9,882 nt of DNA from assembly GCA_946539635.1 (NCBI GenBank), contig CAMNHS010000047.1, forward strand, positions 1-9,882, written 5' to 3'. This stretch comes from an uncultured Prevotellaceae bacterium (GTDB taxonomy: Bacteria > Bacteroidota > Bacteroidia > Bacteroidales > Bacteroidaceae). Shown piece by piece: positions 1 to 6,361 of this stretch; positions within the stretch are counted from its first letter, which is position 1, and every line of letters begins with the position of its first letter. The notes beneath the pieces are model-generated. The model saw only the letters and a list, made by a program, of their open reading frames with translations. It had not been told where the DNA came from and made no database searches. The position numbers and the translations under genes were made by a program.

Positions 1-2017
1 TCAGCACAACAGCAGAGCGAGCAGGGATATAAAGCTGCAGCCAGCCCTTGCCGTCATTAGCATACATCGGGTCGAAGTTGGTGAAGTGTGCCATACTGTC
101 ATCCGAGAATCCAAAGCCTCCGTAGTCAGGAGAATCGGTATTGAGCACTACATTATATTCGCCCAACGGTACGAGGAAGCCATAGTCGGTATAAGAACGT
201 GTCGGTGAGAAGTTGAAGACATAGAGGAGGTCGCCACGCATGAATGCCATAATCTGGTCCCCCTCGTTTATCCATATCTCCTGAACAGGGGTAAGGTTAA
301 AGTCTTTCTGGGACTTCATCACCTCTATCATCTTCTTGTCGAAATCACCCAGCCAATGATAGCACAATTCCTTGTTATCTACGAGGTTCCATTGGCGACG
401 GGCGTACTTACAGCTCCATCCGTTGCCCTCGCGTGGGAAGTCAATCCACTCCGGATGTCCCCACTCATTGCCCATGAAGTTGAGGTAACCACCTCCCATA
501 GTAGCAGAGGTAACAAGGCGAATCATCTTATGGAGTGCTATACCTCGGCGAGCCATTTCGTTTTCGTCACCCTTCTTGAAGTGCCAATACATATCGGCAT
601 CGATAAGACGGAAGATAATGGTCTTATCGCCTACAAGAGCCTGATCATGGGACTCTGCATAAGAGATAGTCTTCTCGTCAGCACGACGATTTGTCATCTC
701 CCAGAAGATATCGCGTGGATTCCACTGCTCATCACTCTTCTCCTTAATCATCTTTATCCAGTAGTCAGGAAGTCCCATTGCAAGACGATAGTCGAATCCA
801 AGACCTCCATCCTCGAACTTTGCTGCAAGGCCCGGCATTCCCGACATCTCTTCCGCTATGGTGATAGCATTCTTGTTTACCTCGTGGATGACCTTATTGG
901 CAAGGGCGAGATAGCAAAGGGCATTATCATCCTCTCCACCATTGAAATAGTCGGCATATCCTCCGAAATCGACGCCAAGACCATGATTGTAATAAAGCAT
1001 TGAGGTGACACCATCGAAGCGGAAGCCGTCGAAATGGAATTCATCGAGCCAATACTTACAGTTAGAAAGCAGGAAGTGCATCACCTGGTCTTTACCATAG
1101 TCGAAGCAAAGGCTGTCCCACTGGTTGTGCTCACGACGATCACCAGGATAGAAATACTGGTTTGGATCACCGCAGAGATTTCCCAAGCCCTCTACCTCAT
1201 TTTTCACAGCATGGGAGTGGACAAGGTCCATGATGACAGCAAGCCCATTCTTGTGAGCCTCATCAATAAGTTCCTTCAGCTCTTCAGGAGTGCCGAAACG
1301 GCTTGATGGGGCGAAGAAATTAGAAACGTGGTATCCGAAAGAACCATAATAAGGGTGCTCTTGAATAGCCATTATCTGTATGCAGTTATAGCCCTCCTCG
1401 ATAATACGTGGAAGGATGTTTTTTCTGAATTCAGTATAGGTGCCTACCTTTTCAGCATCCTGCGCCATACCTATGTGGCACTCATAAATAAGGAGTGGCG
1501 TAGTATCTGGTTTGAATGTCTTTTTCTTCCACTTATATTCCTTCTCCGGTGCCCATACCTGAGCAGAAAATATCTTTGTCACATCATCCTGTACCACACG
1601 ACGAACCCATGCTGGAATACGTTCTCCTTGACCACCAGGCCATTTTACGAGCATCTTGTAGAGGTCACCATGTTTCAGGGCTGTCTTAGGAAGCTTTATC
1701 TCCCAATCTTGTCCATTCTCACTTTTCTTTAGGGCATACTTGGGAGACTCCTTCCAATCGTTGAAATCACCGATGAGGAAAATTTCTGTTGCATTAGGAG
1801 CCCACTCACGGAAAATCCATTCTCCCTTCTCAGTACGATGGAGGCCATAATAGAGATAACCAGTAGCAAAATCAGAGAGTTTCATCTTACCGCCATTGGT
1901 AAGATGGTCTATCATCCACAAAGCATGGTCATGACGACCTTGAATAGCATTCTCGAATGGTTCAAGCCAAGGGTCATTGGCAACGATGCCAATATGTTTT
2001 GGAGTTGTTTCTTTCAT
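1..2017 (-). CDS. glgB: 1,4-alpha-glucan (glycogen) branching enzyme, eukaryote-like type; 3' end cut by window edge
   Basis: This enzyme cuts alpha-1,4 glucan chains and re-attaches them as alpha-1,6 branches during cytoplasmic glycogen synthesis. The frame opens at ATG 2017 and stays open for 672 codons to the window edge, so only a short C-terminal tail should be missing. An N-terminal CBM48-like domain (about residues 45-150) carries REWAPNATEIFLIGDFNDW. A GH13 barrel follows with all four conserved regions: D264 in MDLVHSH, nucleophile D335 in GFRFDGVTSM, acid/base E389 in TIAEEMSGMP, and D458 in YAESHDQALVGDKT. The C-terminal beta domain runs to IPARSAVVL. IQIMAIQEHPYYGSFGYHV and ESHDQALVGDK match the eukaryotic-type branching enzymes (GH13_8 as I recall) rather than the E. 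coli type. It lies 37 nt after the YhcH-family gene on the same strand, so co-transcription is likely. I read it through with no frameshift. Confidence 0.96.
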   Translation of the reverse strand, partial: MKETTPKHIGIVANDPWLEPFENAIQGRHDHALWMIDHLTNGGKMKLSDFATGYLYYGLHRTEKGEWIFREWAPNATEIFLIGDFNDWKESPKYALKKSENGQDWEIKLPKTALKHGDLYKMLVKWPGGQGERIPAWVRRVVQDDVTKIFSAQVWAPEKEYKWKKKTFKPDTTPLLIYECHIGMAQDAEKVGTYTEFRKNILPRIIEEGYNCIQIMAIQEHPYYGSFGYHVSNFFAPSSRFGTPEELKELIDEAHKNGLAVIMDLVHSHAVKNEVEGLGNLCGDPNQYFYPGDRREHNQWDSLCFDYGKDQVMHFLLSNCKYWLDEFHFDGFRFDGVTSMLYYNHGLGVDFGGYADYFNGGEDDNALCYLALANKVIHEVNKNAITIAEEMSGMPGLAAKFEDGGLGFDYRLAMGLPDYWIKMIKEKSDEQWNPRDIFWEMTNRRADEKTISYAESHDQALVGDKTIIFRLIDADMYWHFKKGDENEMARRGIALHKMIRLVTSATMGGGYLNFMGNEWGHPEWIDFPREGNGWSCKYARRQWNLVDNKELCYHWLGDFDKKMIEVMKSQKDFNLTPVQEIWINEGDQIMAFMRGDLLYVFNFSPTRSYTDYGFLVPLGEYNVVLNTDSPDYGGFGFSDDSMAHFTNFDPMYANDGKGWLQLYIPARSAVVL

Positions 2018-2054
2018 AATACCTTTTGTATATATATTATGTTATATTTTCTGC

Positions 2055-2504
2055 TTACATTTTTACCTTGAAGACAGCCTTCTTGAATTCCGGTGCACCA
2101 GATATACACGGAGTATGACCATCCTGAGGCAGGAACATTGCAAACATTCCCGGATGACAGACAACATAAGAAGAACTTGGCTGACCAGGGTATTTGGTCA
2201 GGTCTTTTTCTGCATTATATTCTGCCTGGATAGTAATGTCATTAAGCGGCATATATCCATAGACTTCATCACCATCAAGAGGTATCTGGATATCAAGCAT
2301 ATTCCTATGTGTTTCCATTACAGCCTCTTCTTTTGTCTTACCCTTCTGGTTGATGATATTTACAAAAAGGTCTTTGCCCTTTATCTCATGCTTTCCAGGC
2401 TCTAACTTTATGAGATCATTGTTCTCAATAAAACTAACTACATCAGCGAACAAAGGATTCAAAGGGATGTAGTTCTTAAGATTTTCTAATGTGTCGATAA
2501 TCAT
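2055..2504 (-). CDS. YhcH/YjgK/YiaL family (DUF386) protein, cupin-like
   Basis: This 149-residue protein matches the YhcH/YjgK/YiaL family in length and motifs. Seen motifs are METHRNMLDIQI (residues 63-74, with E64, H66 and D71), PGMFAMFLPQDGHTPCI (118-134, with H130) and the C-terminal KKAVFKVKM. In known members the Glu/His residues bind a metal inside a cupin-like barrel. E. coli YhcH (NanQ) has been linked to sialic acid anomerisation, and EbgC is a relative tied to beta-galactosidase EbgA. The actual sugar substrate here cannot be told from sequence. It sits 23 nt downstream of the MORN gene and 37 nt upstream of glgB on the same strand, which suggests one sugar-related transcript. There is no signal peptide, so it should be cytoplasmic. 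Confidence 0.9.
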   Translation of the reverse strand: MIIDTLENLKNYIPLNPLFADVVSFIENNDLIKLEPGKHEIKGKDLFVNIINQKGKTKEEAVMETHRNMLDIQIPLDGDEVYGYMPLNDITIQAEYNAEKDLTKYPGQPSSSYVVCHPGMFAMFLPQDGHTPCISGAPEFKKAVFKVKM

Positions 2505-2527
2505 TTTCTTAAAGGTTTTATATAGGT

Positions 2528-3391
2528 TTATTTTACTTCTTCATCATCTACGTACATAACTTCTCTGCGGTGGCCTTCTTTGGACATCTCAATGGCTTTT
2601 CCGTTTCGCATACCATTTTTATATATGCCACGGAACTTGCGCCCATCAGCATAATAGACAGACATTTCTCCATCAGGTTTACCATTAACAAAAGTGCCTT
2701 CATATCTGTCGCCGCCTTTCTTTGTCAGCTGTCCTTTTCCGTTCTGTTTGTCATCTTTCCACTGGCCAACATAGACATCACTGTTTGCCCACACGAAAGT
2801 ACCATAGCCACTTTTTTCACCATTATTGAAATGTCCTACATATTTATCTCCATTGGCATATTTGAAAACGCCCTCTCCGGTTCGTTCACCATCACGATAG
2901 TCACCTTCATAAGTATCACCATTACTGAAACGATATATTCCTTTACCATTCTGCAAGTCATCACGCCACATCCCAAAATAGACATCCCCATTAGCATATT
3001 TGTATTCACCCTTGCCGATGCGCTTGTTATCTGACCAGAAACCATCATACCGGCTACGGTCCTTCCACACAAATACGCCACGTCCATTCTTCATATCATT
3101 TTTCCATTCACCATCGTAGTATTCGCCTGTGACGTAGGTGTATATACCACTTCCCTGACGTTTGCCCTTGACATAAGAGCCTACATATTGGTCACCATTA
3201 TTATATAGCATAACGCCTTTACCATGGGGGACCCCACGAGACCTGCGCCCTTGATATGTGCCCTGTTCCATGATATAGCCTTGATCAGAATCTTCATTCT
3301 GAGCTCGCAATCCTATGGATGGTATTAACAAAAAGATTATAAGCAGAAGAATGTTCTGCAGATATATTATAGCGATTTTTTCAGATTTCAT
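2528..3391 (-). CDS. secreted MORN-repeat protein
   Basis: I chose the ATG at 3391, giving 287 residues. The frame can also be opened at 3430, adding 13 residues. The shorter form starts with MKSEK, a long hydrophobic stretch, and a signal-peptidase-I-like end at GLRA|Q (cleavage after about residue 30). The TAnnTTTG box at 3396-3403 also lies inside the longer form's coding stretch. After the signal peptide come ten tandem 23-residue MORN units (about residues 44-273) of the pattern DxYxGxWxxDxxNGxGxxxYxNG, then a charged tail ending DDEEVK. MORN repeats form elongated beta-hairpin sheets that bind proteins or lipids. The protein is predicted to be exported and has no enzymatic domain. Its role is unknown. 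It is the first gene of the probable operon with the YhcH-family gene and glgB. Confidence 0.9.
   Translation of the reverse strand: MKSEKIAIIYLQNILLLIIFLLIPSIGLRAQNEDSDQGYIMEQGTYQGRRSRGVPHGKGVMLYNNGDQYVGSYVKGKRQGSGIYTYVTGEYYDGEWKNDMKNGRGVFVWKDRSRYDGFWSDNKRIGKGEYKYANGDVYFGMWRDDLQNGKGIYRFSNGDTYEGDYRDGERTGEGVFKYANGDKYVGHFNNGEKSGYGTFVWANSDVYVGQWKDDKQNGKGQLTKKGGDRYEGTFVNGKPDGEMSVYYADGRKFRGIYKNGMRNGKAIEMSKEGHRREVMYVDDEEVK
2573..3262 (-). repeat. ten tandem 69-bp coding units (MORN repeats)
   Basis: The block is 690 nt, which is exactly ten units of 69 nt (23 codons) with no insertion or deletion between units. Protein units are diverged but share the Y-x-G-x-(W/Y) and (N/S/T)-G-x-G positions. The first unit (GTYQGRRSRGVPHGKG...) and the last two are the most degenerate. 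The nucleotide identity between units is only partial, so this is an old protein repeat and not a recent DNA expansion. Confidence 0.9.
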
Positions 3392-3395
3392 GTGC

Positions 3396-3403
3396 CAAAG
3401 ATA
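3396..3403 (-). promoter_or_regulatory. Bacteroidetes -7 box TATCTTTG for the MORN operon
   Basis: On the minus strand the bases TATCTTTG match the Bacteroidetes -7 consensus TAnnTTTG exactly. They end 4 nt before the ATG at 3391. I could not find a convincing TTTG at the expected -33 position, so the call rests on the -7 box alone. If it is active, transcription would begin at or beside the start codon. Confidence 0.5.
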
Positions 3404-3498
3404 CAAAAATATTATAGAATAAAATGTCATACATCATTTTTTTTAGTGTTTTTTTAGAAAATAATACAACAAAATGGATATTAGGGAAAAAGTTTTAT

Positions 3499-3506
3499 TA
3501 ACTTTG
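3499..3506 (+). promoter_or_regulatory. Bacteroidetes -7 box TAACTTTG for kdsB
   Basis: TAACTTTG matches the TAnnTTTG consensus exactly and is followed by CAGC and then the kdsB ATG at 3511. The -33 region (around 3475-3480) has no clear TTTG. With only 4 nt between box and start codon there is no room for a leader with a ribosome binding site if this box sets the start of transcription. Confidence 0.55.
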
Positions 3507-3510
3507 CAGC

Positions 3511-4278
3511 ATGAATTTTGTAGCAATTATTCCAGCAAGATATGCATCAACACGTTTTCCAGGTAAACCTTTAGCTTTACTTGGAAGTAAGAGTGTGATA
3601 CAGCGAGTTTACGAACAGGTAACAAAACAGTTGCCCGCATGTGTGGCAACGGATGATGAACGTATTTTTGAACATGTTAAATCATTTGGTGGCAACGTAG
3701 TAATGACGCGTACCGATCACAAGAGTGGTACAGACAGGATAGAAGAAGCTGTTGAGAAACTCTGCTCAACAAAAGAGTTGAATATCTCTGACGATACTGT
3801 TATTGTAAACGTACAGGGTGACGAGCCATTTATTCAGCCAGAACAAATAAAGACACTTTGCGAGTGTTTTAACGATAAAACAACAGACATTGCTACCTTG
3901 GGTATCAAATTCAAAACCCTTGATGCAGTAAAGAATCCCAATTCGCCGAAGATTATTCTCGACAACAATGGATTTGCGATGTATTTCAGCAGGTCTGTTA
4001 TCCCATATATTCGCGGCAAAGAAGAGACTGAATGGCTACAATCATTTAATTTCCTGAAGCATATCGGTATGTATGCTTATCGCAGAATAATATTGAAAAA
4101 GGTTACGGCACTCCCACAGTCTTCTCTTGAAATAGCAGAAAGTCTGGAGCAACTGCGTTGGCTGCAAAACGGATACAAAATAAAGGTTGGAGAGACAACA
4201 CAGGAAACTATAGGTATTGACACACCAGAAGATTTAGAAGAAGCAATTAAAAGAATAAACACAGAACACATTTCTTGA
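3511..4278 (+). CDS. kdsB: 3-deoxy-manno-octulosonate cytidylyltransferase (CMP-Kdo synthetase)
   Basis: KdsB joins CTP and Kdo to give CMP-Kdo, the activated sugar used to build the lipopolysaccharide inner core, and acts in the cytoplasm. The 255-residue length is usual for the family. The N-terminal nucleotide-binding motif IIPARYASTRFPGKPL is at residues 6-21. Others are CVATDDERI (44-52), HKSGTDRIEEAVE (70-82), VNVQGDEPF (99-107), YFSRSVIPY (158-166), LEQLRWL (212-218) and IGIDTPEDLE (234-243), the last two near the metal and Kdo sites. No key motif is missing. It starts with ATG just after a TAnnTTTG box, divergent from the MORN operon. Its TGA stop overlaps the next gene's ATG by one base, pointing to translational coupling. 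Confidence 0.97.
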   Translation: MNFVAIIPARYASTRFPGKPLALLGSKSVIQRVYEQVTKQLPACVATDDERIFEHVKSFGGNVVMTRTDHKSGTDRIEEAVEKLCSTKELNISDDTVIVNVQGDEPFIQPEQIKTLCECFNDKTTDIATLGIKFKTLDAVKNPNSPKIILDNNGFAMYFSRSVIPYIRGKEETEWLQSFNFLKHIGMYAYRRIILKKVTALPQSSLEIAESLEQLRWLQNGYKIKVGETTQETIGIDTPEDLEEAIKRINTEHIS

Positions 4279-5030
4279 TGAACCCTATAATATTAGAAAA
4301 CTACATCACTATATTACGCGCTGGGGCTTTTAGGAGTAGTAAGGATAACGAGATTATACCGATGTCGTTGCACAAATGGCACGTGTTGGGAAAGATGGCT
4401 AAAGAGCACAATGTGGAGGATTTCCTATCCGAAGGAATAAAACACATTCAGGAATCACAAAATCCCGATATTCCAGATATTAACATAGTAGAACAATCCG
4501 ATATATCAACAGAAGAGGCAAAAGAAAGTTTTGATGCATCAAAAGCATATCTCTCATACAACCTCTCAAAACGAAAATGGGAAGAACTGCGCGAAGAGGA
4601 GATGAGTGATATACACAACATTTCCGATGAAACGTTACAACTTCTTGACATAATAATCATGAATGCTGACTATGTCATCGACTCCATGGTCAGTCTCGAA
4701 GGATTATTATTATTCGGACGTTTTATACGCGAAAACAAAAGAACTATAGATTACACGAAACTTAACAACTGGTTAGCAAAGACAAAGATGGTTTCTATGG
4801 CAGAATTGTTGGGGACTATTCTGATAGAATTCTTCGATTTTTCACAAGATGAATTTCCTTTTATGAGAACATCTGTAAAAAGCTCTAGAAGGATTTTCAT
4901 ACAATCATTAGAGAACACCTTTCACAAGCAACACACTCCCATACTAACTTGCCTATATCTTGCAACATTTGAGACCCTCTGTCACCGGTTCTCAGGTATC
5001 ATCTCCGTTGTAAGAGATGTAGAAGAATAA
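4278..5030 (+). CDS. hypothetical protein, co-translated with kdsB
   Basis: I do not recognise this 250-residue protein with certainty. The ATG at 4278 shares its A with the kdsB stop (TGATG), and a TTG one codon earlier is a less likely start. There is no signal peptide or clear membrane segment. The N-terminus (ITILRAGAF, then LHKWHVLGKMAKEHNVEDFL, about residues 10-50) loosely recalls the start of Bacteroidetes uncharacterised nucleotidyltransferases (PF14907-like, LLRAGLW...W..L..LA..Q.V). However, I see none of the GxD-type catalytic motif such an enzyme needs. The middle (residues about 60-110) is acidic and probably flexible, and the rest looks helical with hydrophobic patches. Context suggests a role with kdsB or simply shared expression; no function can be assigned. 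Confidence 0.85.
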   Translation: MNPIILENYITILRAGAFRSSKDNEIIPMSLHKWHVLGKMAKEHNVEDFLSEGIKHIQESQNPDIPDINIVEQSDISTEEAKESFDASKAYLSYNLSKRKWEELREEEMSDIHNISDETLQLLDIIIMNADYVIDSMVSLEGLLLFGRFIRENKRTIDYTKLNNWLAKTKMVSMAELLGTILIEFFDFSQDEFPFMRTSVKSSRRIFIQSLENTFHKQHTPILTCLYLATFETLCHRFSGIISVVRDVEE

Positions 5031-5034
5031 TACT

Positions 5035-5065
5035 TGTTTTTATTGAATAATTAACTTCAAAAACA
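5035..5065 (+). terminator. weak AT-rich hairpin after the kdsB operon
   Basis: TGTTTTT (5035-5041) pairs with AAAAACA (5059-5065), and GAA (5045-5047) pairs with TTC (5056-5058), leaving a small bulge and loop. It lies 5 nt past the stop codon at 5030 and is followed by GGTTATTTTTAC. The stem has few G-C pairs and the U-run is imperfect, so this may be only a weak terminator or chance pairing in AT-rich DNA. The rest of the gap to 5159 is AT-rich with no other feature visible. Confidence 0.3.
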
Positions 5066-5159
5066 GGTTATTTTTACAAATTATTATTAAAACACAGGAA
5101 TCTTTATTAAAAAAACATCACTTTTTTTGTCACAAAGTGTATTTTTCCATATTTTTTGC

Positions 5160-5167
5160 TAACTTTG
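5160..5167 (+). promoter_or_regulatory. Bacteroidetes -7 box TAACTTTG for the six-gene operon
   Basis: TAACTTTG matches TAnnTTTG exactly and ends 9 nt before the ATG at 5177. A weak -33-like AGTG occurs at 5136-5139, 20 nt upstream; a better TTTG at 5126-5129 is about 30 nt away, which is too far. The box lies in the upstream extension of the reading frame (TTG at 5156), an argument for the ATG at 5177 as the true start. Confidence 0.55.
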
Positions 5168-5176
5168 TGGCCAATT

Positions 5177-5785
5177 ATGGGAATATTTTCATTTTTTAGG
5201 AAGAAAGAAGACAACATAAAAGTCGGTGGTATGCAGGATTATATGATGCTGGTCCGTGTATATTTCCAATCAGCAATAGCGTCTCAAGTGGGAATCAACA
5301 ATCTTGCGATGCTCCCCGACCTTCGTGTTTTCAAATCAACATTTAAGGTGCGTACAGAGCACAACAAGTTGGGTATCGGTGAAAAGACAGCGTGCAAAAA
5401 GATGCTCAAGAATATGTATAACATGAATGACGACTTCTTCAAGGAAATCGACAAGAGCATATCAAAGAACTGTCACAAAATTCAGGATGTGCAGACCTAT
5501 ATGTATCAGTTCCAAGGATTTACGCAGGACATTATGATGCTTATGGGGAATCTCATGAAATTCAAGATGCGTCTGCCTTCATTTTTTAGGAAAGCTATTT
5601 ATGCCATGACGGAGAAGACTGTGACAGAGATATTCACAAAGAACGATTATACAGACCCTGGTACTCTTAAGACTGTTGCTGCTGTACGTAAGTACAACCA
5701 ACGTTTAGGCTTTACACAACAATGGATAACAGATTTTGTTTATCAGGTTGTTATGCTGGCTAAAAAGGAAAAGCCTCAGGAGTAA
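5177..5785 (+). CDS. conserved-looking hypothetical protein, first gene of the zapA-rny operon
   Basis: I cannot name this 202-residue protein. I start it at ATG 5177 because the only earlier possible start is a TTG at 5156, upstream of and overlapping the promoter box. It opens with MGIFSFFRKKED and contains GGMQDYMMLVRVYFQSAIA (18-36). A Met/Lys-rich centre includes MMLMGNLMKFKM (120-131), and the C-terminus reads RLGFTQQWITDFVYQVVMLAKK. It looks soluble, helical and basic, with no signal peptide or convincing membrane helix and no catalytic motif I know. Its TAA stop directly abuts the ATG of the coiled-coil gene, so it is surely co-transcribed with the division gene zapA. A role in division or in RNase Y activity is only a guess from position. 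Confidence 0.85.
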   Translation: MGIFSFFRKKEDNIKVGGMQDYMMLVRVYFQSAIASQVGINNLAMLPDLRVFKSTFKVRTEHNKLGIGEKTACKKMLKNMYNMNDDFFKEIDKSISKNCHKIQDVQTYMYQFQGFTQDIMMLMGNLMKFKMRLPSFFRKAIYAMTEKTVTEIFTKNDYTDPGTLKTVAAVRKYNQRLGFTQQWITDFVYQVVMLAKKEKPQE

Positions 5786-6064
5786 ATGAATATCAAGATT
5801 TTTGCCTCACAAGTACGCCAACTGATACTTCAACTACGCAAGTTGAAGCAAGAGAATGCCGACCTTGAGGCAATGATCCAAAAATTAAAAGAAGAGAATG
5901 CTCAAGCCGCTCAAGATCTTAAAGCAATGCAAGCGGAATACAATTCTCTCATTATGGGAAAGATGCTCCATATTACAGATAACGATCTTGAAACATCCAA
6001 ACAGCGTATAAACAACATGATACGCACTGTTGACAGATGTATCACAATATTGAGTGAAAAGTGA
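5786..6064 (+). CDS. small coiled-coil protein, probable ZapA partner (ZapB/ZauP-like role)
   Basis: This 92-residue protein is a single coiled coil over about residues 7-55, with heptad-spaced Leu/Ile in RQLILQLRKLKQENADLEAM and IQKLKEENAQ. It ends in a conserved-looking segment, QRINNMIRTVDRCITIL (73-89). It begins right after the upstream stop (TAAATG) and overlaps zapA by 4 nt (GTGA). Small coiled-coil proteins encoded beside ZapA (ZauP in Caulobacter), or working with it (ZapB in E. coli), link ZapA to the division machinery. Bacteroidetes commonly have such a gene here, as I recall. The partner role is inferred from position and shape, not from a family-specific motif. Confidence 0.85.
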   Translation: MNIKIFASQVRQLILQLRKLKQENADLEAMIQKLKEENAQAAQDLKAMQAEYNSLIMGKMLHITDNDLETSKQRINNMIRTVDRCITILSEK

Positions 6065-6342
6065 AACAACACATAACATTAAACATACACGATACCGTAA
6101 TCTCCATTATGGTTCCACAGGAAGATGAGGCCAAATATCGTGAGGCTGGCGCTCTTATAAATGAAAGGCTGAACACCTACTTCAACTACTATAAGGATGT
6201 CAAAAGCAACAAGGAGATATATTTTTACGCAATGATTGACATTGCACTCAAATATATAAACGAATCAAAAAGAAATGACACAAAACCAATAATAAATATT
6301 TTAGAAGAACTCAACAAAGAAATAGAAGACAGTTTAAAGTAA
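6061..6342 (+). CDS. zapA: cell division protein ZapA
   Basis: ZapA binds FtsZ filaments and promotes their bundling at the division site in the cytoplasm. The 93-residue length is typical. The N-terminal beta segment ([15 protein letters not shown], residues 5-19) is followed by the family pattern [19 protein letters not shown] (23-41). The helix [15 protein letters not shown] (52-66) then leads to a C-terminal coiled coil ([12 protein letters not shown]) used for tetramer formation. It starts with GTG at 6061, inside the end of the upstream gene, so translation is probably coupled to it; the first in-frame ATG would remove the whole conserved N-terminus. rny follows after 19 nt, leaving no room for a 6S RNA, which sits next to zapA in many proteobacteria. 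Confidence 0.93.
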   Translation: MKQHITLNIHDTVISIMVPQEDEAKYREAGALINERLNTYFNYYKDVKSNKEIYFYAMIDIALKYINESKRNDTKPIINILEELNKEIEDSLK

Positions 6343-6361
6343 AACATTTAGATTATACAAA

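Noticed and set aside
356..1732. Plus-strand open frames at 356-1003, 1034-1306 and 1328-1732
   Set aside because: They lie antisense to glgB, whose minus-strand translation is continuous with all GH13 motifs; the plus-strand products show no recognisable domain.
2570..3087. Open frames within the MORN gene on both strands (2570-3034 plus, 2836-3087 minus)
   Set aside because: These are phase artefacts of the 69-nt repeat block; the true frame gives perfect MORN units.
3392..3430. Upstream ATG adding 13 residues to the MORN protein
   Set aside because: The extension disrupts a normal signal peptide start and contains the TAnnTTTG box; the ATG at 3391 is followed by a typical MKSEK start.
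5156..5176. TTG start extending the 5177-5785 gene by 7 residues
   Set aside because: It overlaps the promoter box and uses a rarer start codon; the ATG at 5177 gives a better N-terminus.
5188..5591. Repeated string TCATTTTTTAGGAA in the 5177-5785 gene (near 5189 and 5579)
   Set aside because: Both copies encode SFFRK in the same reading frame; a single short AT-rich match is likely coincidence.
6343..6361. Possible 6S RNA next to zapA, as in proteobacteria
   Set aside because: Only 19 nt separate zapA from rny, which is too short for any structured RNA gene.
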